Shown piece by piece: positions 49,208 to 58,132 of a stretch of 64,000 nt of DNA. How positions within the stretch are numbered: the first letter of the stretch is position 1; each line of letters opens with the position of its first letter. Below the pieces are notes generated by a model. The model was not told where the DNA came from. It made no database searches and saw only the letters and a list, made by a program, of their open reading frames with translations. The DNA is taken from assembly GCA_963717955.1 (NCBI GenBank), contig CAVQXR010000001.1, forward strand, positions 1,178,001-1,242,000, written 5' to 3'. The DNA comes from CAVQXR01 sp963717955 (lineage in GTDB: Bacteria; Actinomycetota; Thermoleophilia; Gaiellales; Gaiellaceae). The position numbers and the translations under genes were made by a program.

Positions 49208-49540
49208 ATGCCCGTCTACACGTGGATAGCGTTGGGCGCGCTCGGTCTCTTCCTGCTCCTCAGCACGATCGGGTTCGTCGCCGCCGTGCGGTCCTTCGTG
49301 CGCGCCGAGCGCACCGCGGGCGCGGTCGGGGCGCGGCTGGCGGCCTTGTCCGCGCCACTCGATGCGAAGTCGCAGGTCCTCGCCGAGCGCAGCGAGCGGC
49401 TCGCCTCGAGCCAGGCACGGCTCGCGGTCTCGCTGGCAAGCTTGCAGGAGGCCCGCGGGCAGGTCGAGACGCTCCGTTTCGCGATGGCGGAGCCGCTGCG
49501 CCTCTACCGCCTGGCACGGGGCGTGATCCCGCGCGGGTGA
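49208..49540 (+). CDS. small membrane-anchored coiled-coil protein
   Basis: 110 residues. One N-terminal membrane helix (YTWIALGALGLFLLLSTIGF, VAA) is followed by a cytoplasmic Ala/Arg/Glu-rich helix (LDAKSQVLAERSERLASSQA, RLAVSLASLQEARGQVETLR) likely to form a coiled coil. Its stop overlaps the GTG start of the Ppx/GppA gene (GTGA), so the two are co-translated. No family name can be given. Confidence 0.7.
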   Translation: MPVYTWIALGALGLFLLLSTIGFVAAVRSFVRAERTAGAVGARLAALSAPLDAKSQVLAERSERLASSQARLAVSLASLQEARGQVETLRFAMAEPLRLYRLARGVIPRG

Positions 49541-50454
49541 CCCGCGTCGCGGTCGTCGATCTCGGCACCAACTCGACGAGGCTCCTGGTCGCCGACGTCG
49601 AGTGCGGCGCCGTCCACGAGGTCGAGCGGATCCTCACCGTCACCCGCCTCGGAGAGGGCGTGGACGCCGGGCGGCAGCTCGGGCCGGAGGCGATGGAGCG
49701 CGTCTACGCCTGTCTCGCCGGATACCGGGAGGCCGTCGAGCGCCACGGTGCCTCGCGGGTGCTGGCGTACGCGACGAGCGCCGTCAGGGACGCCGCGAAC
49801 CGCGAGGCGTTCCTCCAGGAGATCACCTCCCGGTACGGGTTCGACACGCGCCTGCTCTCGGGTGAGGAGGAGGCCCTGCTGACGTTCCACGGGGTCGGCG
49901 CCGGCCGCGAGCTCGAGGAGCCGACGCTGATGGTCGACCTCGGCGGCGGCTCCACCGAGATCATCGTCGGAGACGGGACCGGGATCGCGTTCCACGTGAG
50001 CCTCGAGATCGGTTGCGTCCGCCTGAGCGAACGCTTCGTCCGGTGCGATCCACCCACCGCCGGCGAGCTCGAGTCGCTCGTTCGCTACGTGCGCTCGCTC
50101 CTCCGCGACGCGATCCCTCCGGGCCTTGCCCCAACCCACGGCATCGGCACCGCCGGCACGGTCACGACGCTCGGGACGCTCGACCTCGGCCTGCCGGCCG
50201 AGGACCCCGCCGCCCTCCACGGCCACCGCCTCTCGATGCGGTCGATCGCCGCGGCGGCGGCCCGGCTCGCCCGCACGCCCGTCGCCGAGCTGGCCCGCAC
50301 TCCCGGAATCGTGCCCGATCGCGCCCACGTGATCGCCGCCGGCGCCGTCGCGATCGCGGAGATCGTCCGCCACTTCGGGCTCGCCGAGCTCGAGATCTCG
50401 GAGACGGACATCCTCCACGGGGTCGCGCTGGACGTGACGGCGCTCACGATCTAG
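49537..50454 (+). CDS. Ppx/GppA-family phosphatase
   Basis: 305 residues with the acetate kinase-actin-hsp70 fold. The phosphate-1 loop is RVAVVDLGTNSTRLLVADVE, a conserved SGEEEALLTFHGVGAG follows, and the phosphate-2 loop is LMVDLGGGSTEIIVGDGTGI. GIGTAGTVTTLGTLDLGL and SETDILHGVALDVTAL follow. These enzymes hydrolyse polyphosphate or pppGpp, linking it to the stringent response. It is the short one-module form usual in actinobacteria, without the HD domain. The GTG start overlaps the coiled-coil gene. Confidence 0.9.
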   Translation: MTRVAVVDLGTNSTRLLVADVECGAVHEVERILTVTRLGEGVDAGRQLGPEAMERVYACLAGYREAVERHGASRVLAYATSAVRDAANREAFLQEITSRYGFDTRLLSGEEEALLTFHGVGAGRELEEPTLMVDLGGGSTEIIVGDGTGIAFHVSLEIGCVRLSERFVRCDPPTAGELESLVRYVRSLLRDAIPPGLAPTHGIGTAGTVTTLGTLDLGLPAEDPAALHGHRLSMRSIAAAAARLARTPVAELARTPGIVPDRAHVIAAGAVAIAEIVRHFGLAELEISETDILHGVALDVTALTI

Positions 50455-50488
50455 CTAGACGCCTCGCCGGGCGCCTGCGGCGCTCGCG

Positions 50489-51616
50489 CTAGCCTGCGGA
50501 CCGCGAGAGGCGAAAGACACGGCCCGTGCGCGAGACGAGGTAGAGCTCCCCGTCGGTGCCCTCGCCGAAGGAGGCGAGCGTCACCGGAAGCTGGAGCTCG
50601 CGCCGCACCTCGGCCGGTCTCGCCGCGTCGACGCTCCACACGACCCCTGTGCAGTAGTCGCCGTAGAAGTAGCGCCCGCGCGCTTCCGGGATGTCGGCGC
50701 CCCGGTAGACGTAGCCGCCGGTCACCGAGCAGCCGACCTCGTGGCTGTACTCGACCGCTGGAGGCATCGGGTCGCCGGGGCCCTGCAGCTCCACGCGCTC
50801 CCCGTCGGGCGACGTGAACTCGTGGAATCCCTCCTCTGCGGGCCAGCCGAGATTCACGAGCCCGGCGCCTGCCGCGATCCGATCCACCTCCTCGTAGGCG
50901 TTCTCCCCGACGTCGCCGAGCCAGAGGTCGCCCGTCTCGCGATCGAACGAGAAGCGCCACGGATTGCGCAGGCCATAGGCGCGCACCAGCCACGTTCCGT
51001 CGGGCCCGACCGACACGAGTTTCCCTTTCAGATCTCCGGGAGCGAGCGACTGGGAATGCGCGAACGAGCGGTCGTCCCCGATGCCCGCGTGGAGGCGGCC
51101 GTCCGGGCCGATCTGAAGCTGGCCTCCGTGGTGTCGGTCGCTCTGCTTCTCGATCCTCAGCAGCACCTCCGCCGAGGAGTGATCGACGCGCCCGTTCCGG
51201 GCGACGAGCTCCACGATCACGTCCGAGCCGGACCGCTCCGTGTAGAAGACGAAGAAGCGCCCGCTCGTCGCATAGTCGGACGCGAACGCCATCGAGAGCA
51301 GCCCGCGCTCGGACGCGAACCCGCCCTTCGGGCTCGTCAGGACGAGCGCGCTGATGTCGAGGAACGGCTCCCGGACGAGCGCTCCCCGCTCGATCACGCG
51401 CACGACGCCCGCCTGGCCGACGACGTACAGGCGGTCCGGCTCGGCGCTCGTGGACGACAGCGAGACGGGCCGGTCGAGCCCGCTGACGACCTCGACGGCC
51501 GTGATCCCGCTCGTGGCGACGGTCGGCACCGGTGGAGCCCCGTCGTGGCCGCAGCCGGCTGCCAGTGACAGGCAGAGCACCGCTAGCAGTGCCGGGGGTG
51601 GGAGTCGAACCCACAC
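50489..51616 (-). CDS. PQQ-type soluble aldose sugar dehydrogenase, lipoprotein
   Basis: Up to 375 residues. After LLAVLCLSLAAGC (lipobox LAAGC) comes a six-bladed propeller of the GDH-B/YliI family: GLDRPVSLSSTSAEPDRLYV, SERGLLSMAFASDYATSGRF, RHHGGQLQIGPDGRLHAGIG, YGLRNPWRFSFDRETGDLWL, GDVGENAYEEVDRI, GGYVYRGADIPEARGRYFYG. The catalytic His is in HHGGQL. It is probably anchored outside the membrane. The signal peptide can be complete only if translation begins at a GTG (51614-51616) inside the tRNA-Leu gene; the first start after the tRNA, GTG at 51580, leaves only nine residues before the lipobox Cys. Confidence 0.83.
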   Translation of the reverse strand: MWVRLPPPALLAVLCLSLAAGCGHDGAPPVPTVATSGITAVEVVSGLDRPVSLSSTSAEPDRLYVVGQAGVVRVIERGALVREPFLDISALVLTSPKGGFASERGLLSMAFASDYATSGRFFVFYTERSGSDVIVELVARNGRVDHSSAEVLLRIEKQSDRHHGGQLQIGPDGRLHAGIGDDRSFAHSQSLAPGDLKGKLVSVGPDGTWLVRAYGLRNPWRFSFDRETGDLWLGDVGENAYEEVDRIAAGAGLVNLGWPAEEGFHEFTSPDGERVELQGPGDPMPPAVEYSHEVGCSVTGGYVYRGADIPEARGRYFYGDYCTGVVWSVDAARPAEVRRELQLPVTLASFGEGTDGELYLVSRTGRVFRLSRSAG

Positions 51617-51672
51617 GCCCAGAGGGCCGGGGATTTTAAGTCCCCCGCGTCTACCAGTTCCGCCACCCCGGC
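51590..51672 (-). tRNA. tRNA-Leu (TAA)
   Basis: An 83-nt class II tRNA: acceptor GCCGGGG/CCCCGGC, D loop with GGTAGA, anticodon loop around CTTAAAA (anticodon TAA), a long variable arm (GGCCCTCTGGGCGTG region) and T arm GTGGG-TTCGACT-CCCAC. CCA is not encoded. Its 3' end overlaps the possible start of the sugar dehydrogenase gene on the same strand. Confidence 0.93.
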
Positions 51673-51681
51673 GCAGGATTC

Positions 51682-52338
51682 CTATTGTGACCCAGGAGCG
51701 AGGGATTCGACCGGAAAGCGCTCGACGCCCTGGCCGAGATACTGCGCGCGGAACGCGTCGAACGCCTCCTGCGAGAACCCCGGACACGACAGCAGCTGCG
51801 TCCAGGCCGTGAGCGACACCTGATCCCCGAGCGCAGGCAGCGGGGCCACCACGAGACCCTCTGGATCCTGCTTCCACCAGCTGCGAATCTGCTCCACCGT
51901 CTCCGGGGGCACCTCGCTCCCGTACTGGACGACGATACCGCCGTGCTCGAGGTTGTGGATGAGCGAGACCTGCCGGATCGGCTCGGTGTAGAGGTTCCAG
52001 ATCGCCGGCGCACCGGGGCTCGGGACGTGCGGGCCGCTGGTCGGCGGGAACGAGTTGTACTCGAAGCCGGGCTTGAACGGCTGGTCCGGGGTGAGGTGCT
52101 TACGGCCCTGTGACGCGTAGGTGTTCTGGATGCACCCGTCCGCGCTCAGGCTGTCCGTGCTGCCACCGAGTCCGATGACGAGCCCCGCGACGATGCCGAC
52201 CGCTGCTACCGCGCCGATCACCCCGATCACGATCGAGCGGCGCCGTCGGCCATCGCCCGGCTTGGAGGTCGTACCGCCCCGGGGCTTCGGGCCCTGCGCC
52301 TGCCGCGGCGCGCTGGGGGTGCGAGCCTTCTTCGCCAC
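51682..52338 (-). CDS. DUF3105 membrane protein
   Basis: 218 residues. A basic, Pro-rich N-terminus (about 35 residues) precedes one membrane helix (IVIGVIGAVAAVGIVAGLVI) and an extracytoplasmic DUF3105 domain: FEYNSFPPTSGPHVPSPGAP, EPIRQVSLIHNLEHGGIVVQ, YGSEVPPETVEQIRSWW, LLSCPGFSQEAFDAFRAQYL. The family's conserved PPTSGPH and HNLEHGG stretches with several His suggest metal binding; its function is unknown. The gene lies 9 bp upstream of the tRNA-Leu on the same strand. Start is the ATG before AKKARTPSAP. Confidence 0.85.
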   Translation of the reverse strand: MAKKARTPSAPRQAQGPKPRGGTTSKPGDGRRRRSIVIGVIGAVAAVGIVAGLVIGLGGSTDSLSADGCIQNTYASQGRKHLTPDQPFKPGFEYNSFPPTSGPHVPSPGAPAIWNLYTEPIRQVSLIHNLEHGGIVVQYGSEVPPETVEQIRSWWKQDPEGLVVAPLPALGDQVSLTAWTQLLSCPGFSQEAFDAFRAQYLGQGVERFPVESLAPGSQ

Positions 52339-52414
52339 GATCGCTGAGCCTAGCAGCGCGGTCAGGAGCGACCGCGTGCCTGGCGGCGCCGTGACCGTGC
52401 GGGCTCAGGGGTCG

Positions 52415-52581
52415 CCGGGTGGGAACTCGTTTCAGGATGACGTTTCGTCGCCGGGGCGTGATGGGCGGGCGCGACGCAAGGACGCAGGAAGCCCCAAGAC
52501 GAGACGTATTGGGGCGGCCGAGGACGCCGCAGCGTGCCCGCACAGCACGTCACGGCGGCACAAGGCTTCATGCTGTGCTAA
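52415..52581. repeat. MITE-like repeat, copy C (degenerate)
   Basis: The core CGCAAGGACGCAGGAAGCCCC (52473 region) and GGCCGAGGACGCCGCAGCG match copies A and B in the same order. The internal hairpin is GCCCCAA/TTGGGGC, changed on both sides together. The right end GCTGTGCTAA contains the stop of the DinG gene (CTA at 52578-52580). The left end is not clear, so the start is estimated from the 160-bp size of A and B. Confidence 0.55.
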
Positions 52582-54488
52582 GGCCCCGCCGACCCGAAGA
52601 AGCTCTCGACGACCGCCAGGTCCGAGACGACGGGGCAGGGCGGTAGGGATTCGAGGAACCGGCGGCCGTAGGGTCGCGTCCGCAGCCGGGAGTCGAGGAT
52701 CGCGACGACGCCGCGATCGGCGTGGGAGCGGATCAGCCGCCCGAATCCCTGCCGAAGCTGCAGGATCGCCGAGGGAACCGAGTACTCGGAGAACCAGTCC
52801 CCGCCCTCGGCGGTGATCCGTTCGCAGCGGGCCTGGACGAGCGGGTCGTCCGGTGGCGCGAAGGGCAGCTTGTCGATCACGAGCAGCGAGAGGGACTCAC
52901 CGGGAACGTCGACGCCCTGCCAGAACGTCGCGGTCGCGATCAGCACCGAGTCAACCTCGTCGCGGAAGCGCTCGAGCAGACGCTCGCGCGGCGCATCGCC
53001 CTGGCACAACACGGTGTAGGGAAGCTCGGGCACGACGCGCTGCGCCAGCTCCTCGAGCGCCCGGTAGGACGTCGTCAGGACGAGCGCGCGCCCCCGCGAG
53101 AGCCGGCAGAGCTCGAGCACCTCGGCGGCGAGGCGCTGGTAGTAGTCGCGCGCGCGCTGCTCGGGAAGCCGCGCCGGAACGTAGACGAGCGCCTGCTCCC
53201 GGTAGTGGAACGGGGAGCCCACCACCAGCTCGTCCGCATCGTCGAGCCCGAGGCGGTGGCGAGCGAACGCCAGCCCGTGGGCCCCGCCGTCGGCCGCGAC
53301 CTGGAGCGTCGCCGAGACGAGGATCGCCGTCACCTCCCGGTCCCAGAGCAGCTCGCGCAGCGTCCGCGCGATGTCGACCGGTGCCCAGGAGACCGCGCCG
53401 GGCTCGGCCCAGGCCACGCGCTCCGGGTCGAGATCGAACGAGCGCTCCACGTCTTCGGCAGCCGCAAGCGCCCTTCTGGCGAGCGCGTCGGCCTCGTCGC
53501 TCCGCCCCGCGAGCACCTCGGCGAGCCGTGCCAGCGAGGCCGACAGCGCCGCCACGTGGTCGAGCGCCCGGTCGACGTCGGCGGCGGTCAGGCGGCGACG
53601 CCCCCGCTCGGGATCGACGGCCGCCATGACGTCCGAGCCGGCCCGCTCGATCTCGTCCAGGAGGTGCTCGGGCGGTGTCTCGTCGCGTTCCCGGGCGGCC
53701 CGCTCGACATCGCGTGCCAGCCGTCGCAGGCCCGTCACCGAGACCCGTCCCCCGAGCCAGGAGGCCGCCGCATCCTCGAGCCGATGTGCCTCGTCGAAGA
53801 CGACCGCGTCGTGCTCGGGGAGCACGCCCGCCTCGCGGCCCGCCCCGCGGGCCCGCAGCGCGAGGTCGGCGAGATAGAGCGCGTGGTTCGTGACCACGAG
53901 CTCGGCCTCCGCAGCCCGGCCGCGCGCCCGCTCGGAGAAACACGCCGCGCGGGCGGCGCACTTCCGTCCGAGGCAGCGGTCGCCACCGACGGCGAGCTCC
54001 GCCCAGAGGGAGGGGCTCGGCTCGAACGGGAGCTCGGCCCGGTCGCCCGAGGTCGTCGTCTCGATCCAGTCCCGGAGCTGCTCGAACTCCGCGGCGTCGT
54101 CCTGGCTGCGCAGCAGCGCCCCGGCCGACCCACCGAGCAGCGCGAGCCCATCGAGGCTGCGCCTGCACAGGTAGTTCTCGCGCCCCTTGAGCAGGGCACA
54201 GTCGACCGAACGTCCGAGCGCGGCCTCGGCGGCAGGAACGTCCTTCGAGAGCAGCTGATCCTGGAGCGCTTTGGTCGCCGTGGCGACGACGACCCGCTTT
54301 CCCGACTCGAGCGCCGGAAGGAGGTACGCGAGGCTCTTGCCCGTGCCCGTGCCCGCCTCGGCCACGAGGTGGCCTCCCCCCGAGAGCGCGGCCGCCACGG
54401 CCCGCGCCAGCGCAAGCTGCTCGGCCCGGGGCTCGAACCCCGGCAGTGACGCGCCGAGCCGCCCATCCGGGCCGAAGAGCTCGTCCAT
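52578..54488 (-). CDS. DinG-family ATP-dependent DNA helicase
   Basis: 636 residues, superfamily 2, XPD/DinG type, acting on D-loops, R-loops or flaps. FEPRAEQLALARAVAAALSG is the Q-motif region; Walker A is VAEAGTGTGKSLAYLLPALE. The Fe-S cluster cysteines are Cys in GRENYLC and three in CLGRKCAARAACF; DEAH is VVFDEAHRLEDAA. Motifs V/VI lie in SVLIATATFWQGVDVPGESL and RQGFGRLIRSHADRGVVAIL. Length fits the bacterial short form without an exonuclease domain. The stop codon is within MITE copy C. Confidence 0.9.
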   Translation of the reverse strand: MDELFGPDGRLGASLPGFEPRAEQLALARAVAAALSGGGHLVAEAGTGTGKSLAYLLPALESGKRVVVATATKALQDQLLSKDVPAAEAALGRSVDCALLKGRENYLCRRSLDGLALLGGSAGALLRSQDDAAEFEQLRDWIETTTSGDRAELPFEPSPSLWAELAVGGDRCLGRKCAARAACFSERARGRAAEAELVVTNHALYLADLALRARGAGREAGVLPEHDAVVFDEAHRLEDAAASWLGGRVSVTGLRRLARDVERAARERDETPPEHLLDEIERAGSDVMAAVDPERGRRRLTAADVDRALDHVAALSASLARLAEVLAGRSDEADALARRALAAAEDVERSFDLDPERVAWAEPGAVSWAPVDIARTLRELLWDREVTAILVSATLQVAADGGAHGLAFARHRLGLDDADELVVGSPFHYREQALVYVPARLPEQRARDYYQRLAAEVLELCRLSRGRALVLTTSYRALEELAQRVVPELPYTVLCQGDAPRERLLERFRDEVDSVLIATATFWQGVDVPGESLSLLVIDKLPFAPPDDPLVQARCERITAEGGDWFSEYSVPSAILQLRQGFGRLIRSHADRGVVAILDSRLRTRPYGRRFLESLPPCPVVSDLAVVESFFGSAGP

Positions 54489-54534
54489 CCGACCAAACCT
54501 AGAGCATCACCCTTCGTCGTACACTGGGCAGACG

Positions 54535-55047
54535 ATGCTTCTCCCCAGAATCGGCGCGATCCTGCTCCTGATCGGCTTCGGCTTCGCGGCCGCGTCGGTC
54601 GCTCGGCTCATGTACCGGGTCGCGAGCGAGGGCTACTCGAGCTGGGTCGGCGTCGCGATCTTTCTCGCTCCGACCGCGATCCTCGGGCTCGCGTCGGCGA
54701 TCCTCGTTCTCTTCCGTAAGCCCCTCGGACGTATGCTCGTGACGCCCTTCCTCGTCCTGCTCGTCATCACGTCGATCATCACGTTCTTCGAGCTTCCGCC
54801 GGTGGGCAAGTTCCTCGACGACTACGAGCAGGCAGCCCTCGAGCACGGCGTCGACGTCCCGAGCTACTACGAGGCGAGGGGCCTCACCGAGCAGGACTTC
54901 GTCGAGAGCGAGACGGGCGACGTCCGCTCCCAGGGCGGGATCGGCGCGATCGGTCTGGGAGCGATCTACGCGGTGCTCGTGCTGCGCGGCTCCCGGCGCC
55001 CCACGAAGCGTCCCGCCACGACCGAAGGCGCCAAGGCGAAGGCCTGA
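54535..55047 (+). CDS. membrane protein of unknown function
   Basis: 170 residues. Three membrane helices in the first half: LLPRIGAILLLIGFGFAAAS (2-22), SSWVGVAIFLAPTAILGLAS (35-55) and VTPFLVLLVITSIITFFELP (about 67-85). A short acidic stretch (DYEQAALEHGVDVPSYYEAR, GLTEQDFVESE) and a final helix (GGIGAIGLGAIYAVLVLRGS) with a basic tail follow. It is divergent from DinG, with about 46 bp between the starts. I do not recognise the family. Confidence 0.7.
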   Translation: MLLPRIGAILLLIGFGFAAASVARLMYRVASEGYSSWVGVAIFLAPTAILGLASAILVLFRKPLGRMLVTPFLVLLVITSIITFFELPPVGKFLDDYEQAALEHGVDVPSYYEARGLTEQDFVESETGDVRSQGGIGAIGLGAIYAVLVLRGSRRPTKRPATTEGAKAKA

Positions 55048-55135
55048 GTGGCGCCCCCGGGAGGCCCCCGCGAGCCGGAGCTGGCGGGCGCGGATCGGGA
55101 ATCCCGCACGTTGCGGCTTTTTCGCGCGAAGCGGC

Positions 55136-55164
55136 TTGACGCGGAACGTCGGAGGCCCTACAGT
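55136..55164 (+). promoter_or_regulatory. sigma-70 type promoter for rmuC
   Basis: TTGACG (55136-55141), a 17-bp spacer and TACAGT (55159-55164) form a near-consensus housekeeping promoter, about 120 bp upstream of the rmuC ATG. Confidence 0.7.
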
Positions 55165-55176
55165 CGGCCTCGTCAG

Positions 55177-55204
55177 ATCCGGTGAGCTCTCGGGCTCGCC
55201 GGAT
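55177..55204 (+). promoter_or_regulatory. 5'-leader hairpin upstream of rmuC
   Basis: ATCCGGTGAGC and GCTCGCCGGAT form an 11-bp stem (one G:U pair) with a 6-base loop, beginning just after the expected transcription start. There is no T-run, so it is not an obvious attenuator. It may stabilise the mRNA. Confidence 0.45.
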
Positions 55205-55282
55205 TTGACGTTTCTGGGGCCGTTCGCTCCATCCGCCTCACTCGCTACTCTCGTCCGTTCATTCTCGAAAGGACAGGGACGC

Positions 55283-56605
55283 ATGGAGGCGATCTTCCTC
55301 GTGATCGGTGTGGTGGTCGGCGCGGCCGCCGCGTGGCTGCTCCTGCAGCGCCGTTCCGCGCGCCTGGAAGCCGAGCTCGGAAGCGAACGCGAGCGCCGCA
55401 GCGGGCTCGAGCACGATGCCGTCCGTCTCACGACCGAGCTCGAGCTCGAGCGGCGGTCCGCCGCAAGCGAGGAGCAGGCGCAGGAACGGCTCCAGCTGAT
55501 GCTCAAGGCTCTGTCGGCCGACCTGCAGAAGGACGCGCGCGACGACCTCGAGAGCCGCCAGCGTGCGGTTGACCGGATGATCGCGCCGATCAAGGAGTCG
55601 CTCGATCGGGTCACCGTCGGCATGCAGGAGCTCGACAAGGCGCGGCACGCCTCACACGGCGCGCTCAGCGTGGAGATCCGGGGGCTCGTCGAGGCCCAGG
55701 CGCGCCTCCGGACCGAGACGTCGGGCCTCGCGTCGGCGATGCGAACGACCGGCGTGCGCGGCCGCTGGGGTGAGATGCAGCTGCGCCGTGTCGTGGAGCT
55801 CGCCGGAATGGTCGCCTACTGCGACTTCGTGGAGCAGCAGACGCTGTCGAGCGAGGGGAGAACACTGCGTCCGGACCTCGTCGTGCGCCTTCCCGGCGGT
55901 CTCAACGTGGTCATCGACGCGAAGGTTCCCTTCGACGCGTACATCCGGGCGTCCAGCGCGTCGGACGACGAGGCGCGCAAACCGCTGATGCTCGAGCACG
56001 CGAAGGCGATCAGGAGCCACGTGTCGACGCTGAGCGCGAAGGCGTACTGGGAGCCGTTCGAGCCGACGCCCGGATTCGTCGTTCTCTTCATCCCGGCCGA
56101 GCCGTTGTTCCACTCGGCGCTGGAGCACGACCCGACGCTGATCGAGGATGCTGCGCAGCAGGGGGTACTGCTGGCGAGCCCCGCCTCGCTCATCGCCTTG
56201 CTGCGCGCGGTCGCCGAGGGCTGGCGGCAGGAGAAGGTCGCCGAGAACGCTCGCAAGGTCAGCGAGCTGGGCAAGCAGCTGTACGACAGGCTCAGCGTCC
56301 TCGCCGGACACTTCCTCTCGATGCGCAAGGGCCTCGACGGCGCGGTCAGTGCCTACAACGACGCCGTCGGCTCGCTCGAACGCAACGTCCTCGTCGCGGC
56401 ACGGCGGTTCCCCGATCTCGGAGTCTCCTCCGGGAAGGAGCTCCCCGAGCTCGAGCCGATCCAGCAGGCGATCCGGGCGCCGCAGGCGCCCGAGCTCGCG
56501 GCACGCGTGACGGGTGTTGCCGCGCCGTCGCCGCCCCCCGAACCGGCGGGCGAGGTGCCTCCGGCCGCTGACGGCGAGCGTGGCGACGTCCTCGATGCCG
56601 CCTGA
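55283..56605 (+). CDS. rmuC: RmuC-family protein
   Basis: 440 residues. An N-terminal membrane helix (AIFLVIGVVVGAAAAWLLLQ) is followed by a long coiled coil (about 24-140: RLEAELGSERERRSGLEHDA and onward). The RmuC nuclease-like core then has TGVRGRWGEMQLRRVVELAG, TLRPDLVVRLPGGLNVVIDA, KVPFDAYI and PGFVVLFIPAEPLFHSALEH. Asp/Lys in VIDAKVPFD are the PD-(D/E)XK-type residues. RmuC limits DNA inversions and large rearrangements. A Pro-rich acidic C-terminal tail is extra. The ATG follows AGGACAGGGA; the promoter is at 55136-55164. Confidence 0.9.
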   Translation: MEAIFLVIGVVVGAAAAWLLLQRRSARLEAELGSERERRSGLEHDAVRLTTELELERRSAASEEQAQERLQLMLKALSADLQKDARDDLESRQRAVDRMIAPIKESLDRVTVGMQELDKARHASHGALSVEIRGLVEAQARLRTETSGLASAMRTTGVRGRWGEMQLRRVVELAGMVAYCDFVEQQTLSSEGRTLRPDLVVRLPGGLNVVIDAKVPFDAYIRASSASDDEARKPLMLEHAKAIRSHVSTLSAKAYWEPFEPTPGFVVLFIPAEPLFHSALEHDPTLIEDAAQQGVLLASPASLIALLRAVAEGWRQEKVAENARKVSELGKQLYDRLSVLAGHFLSMRKGLDGAVSAYNDAVGSLERNVLVAARRFPDLGVSSGKELPELEPIQQAIRAPQAPELAARVTGVAAPSPPPEPAGEVPPAADGERGDVLDAA

Positions 56606-56748
56606 CGGGGAGCCGGCCGGCCCCGGCCTTGCCCGGGCCGCGCTACGCTGGCCCATGGACGCCGACCGCCGGAACAATGCCCGGCCACGATGCGTTTACA
56701 TTTAGAGAGGCTGAGATCGCAGGCCGGGACGCCGGAGAGAGGCTTGAC

Positions 56749-57738
56749 GTGACCGACGACACGGTTCGTGACGTGACCATCATCGGCGGCGGGCCCGCCG
56801 GGTATACGGCGGCGCTGTACACCGCCCGGGCGAACCTCGACCCGACCGTGATCGAGGGCTTCAACTGGGGCGGCCAGCTCATGATCACGAGCGACGTCGA
56901 GAACTACCCGGGCTATCCGGACGGCGTGCTGGGCCCCGAGATGATGCAGGACTTCCGCCGGCAGGCGGAGCGCTTCGGAGCCGAGTTCATCACGGACGAC
57001 GTCACGAAGGTCGACTTCTCGACGACACCGTTCCGCGTATGGGTCGGCGACGACGAGTACCGCAGTCGCACGGTCATCGTCGCGACCGGGGCGACGGCGC
57101 GCCAGCTCGGACTCGAGTCGGAGCGGTCACTGCAGGGCCGGGGCGTGTCGTACTGCGCCGTCTGCGACGCGGCGTTCTTCCGCGACCAGGACGTGATCGT
57201 CGTCGGAGGCGGCGACTCCGCGATGGAGGAGGCGACGTTCCTCACGAAGTTCGCGCGGAAGGTGAGGCTCGTCCACCGGCGCAGCACGTTCCGCGCGTCG
57301 CCGATCATGGTCGACCGCGCCCGCGCGAACGAGAAGCTCGAGCTCGTCCTCGACTCGGTGGTCGACGAGGTGCTCGGCGGCGAGCCCGGCCGCGTCACCG
57401 GCGTCCGCGTGCGGAACGTCCAGACCGGCGAGCTGACGGACATCGCGGCCGACGGCATGTTCGTGGCGATCGGCCACGATCCGACGACGTCGCTCTTCAC
57501 CGGCATCCTCGACATGGACGAGGCCGGCTACATCGTCCCGCGCGGCCGCTCGACCGAGACGAACATCCCCGGCGTCTTCGCCGCGGGCGACGTGCAGGAT
57601 CACGTGTATCGCCAGGCGGTCACGGCGGCTGGCTCGGGCTGCATGGCCGCGCTCGACGCCGAGCGCTACCTCGCGGCGCTCGACGCCTCCGAGACGGTCT
57701 CCCAGGCGGTCGCGGAGGCGACTCCGAGCCGCGCGTAG
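56749..57738 (+). CDS. trxB: thioredoxin reductase
   Basis: 329 residues. The enzyme passes electrons from NADPH through FAD to thioredoxin. FAD fold VRDVTIIGGGPAGYTAALYT; GFNWGGQLMITSDVENYPGY; the redox-active CAVC in GVSYCAVCDAAFF; NADPH fold VIVVGGGDSAMEEATFLTKF with RRSTFRAS; the C-terminal FAD motif GVFAAGDVQDHVYRQAVTAA. The GTG preceding TDDTVRD is chosen because GGAGAGAGG lies just upstream and the FAD fold begins soon after. No thioredoxin gene follows within the window, unlike the common trxB-trxA pair. Confidence 0.93.
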   Translation: MTDDTVRDVTIIGGGPAGYTAALYTARANLDPTVIEGFNWGGQLMITSDVENYPGYPDGVLGPEMMQDFRRQAERFGAEFITDDVTKVDFSTTPFRVWVGDDEYRSRTVIVATGATARQLGLESERSLQGRGVSYCAVCDAAFFRDQDVIVVGGGDSAMEEATFLTKFARKVRLVHRRSTFRASPIMVDRARANEKLELVLDSVVDEVLGGEPGRVTGVRVRNVQTGELTDIAADGMFVAIGHDPTTSLFTGILDMDEAGYIVPRGRSTETNIPGVFAAGDVQDHVYRQAVTAAGSGCMAALDAERYLAALDASETVSQAVAEATPSRA

Positions 57739-58132
57739 CGGCTCCGCTCCACCGCGGAGCAGCCCGCGGGCCGACCCCGAAGCGGCCCGCGCGCATGGTG
57801 CCCCCGGCCGCGCGGCCGGTACCTCGCGCAGGGGCTCCATGGCCGGGAGCCTGGTGCTGGCTGCCCCTCGCCGGTCTTGTGTGGTCGGTGCATGCGACGC
57901 AGGCCCGCACTGGATCCCCGGGGGCCGCGGGCAGCTTCATGGCAAGGGACGTCGCAGGGGCGTAGGGACCCGAGGCATATGGAGCCCCGACGCTGTCTCG
58001 AGTTTCGATCGACGGACACGTTCCTTGGGCGCCCGAGGAGCCCGCCGTGTGCGCGGACACCGCGTGTCGACGGCGCGAGGCGCGACGCCGCATCGAGATC
58101 GGAACGGCTCCTGCCGGCCCGACACCCTTCGA
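57739..58132. other. intergenic, no gene seen
   Basis: About 390 bp between trxB and a convergent hypothetical gene. It has open frames of shadow type only. GC-rich inverted pieces (CCGCGCGGCCGG and similar) may terminate trxB, but no clear T-run follows. Confidence 0.35.
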
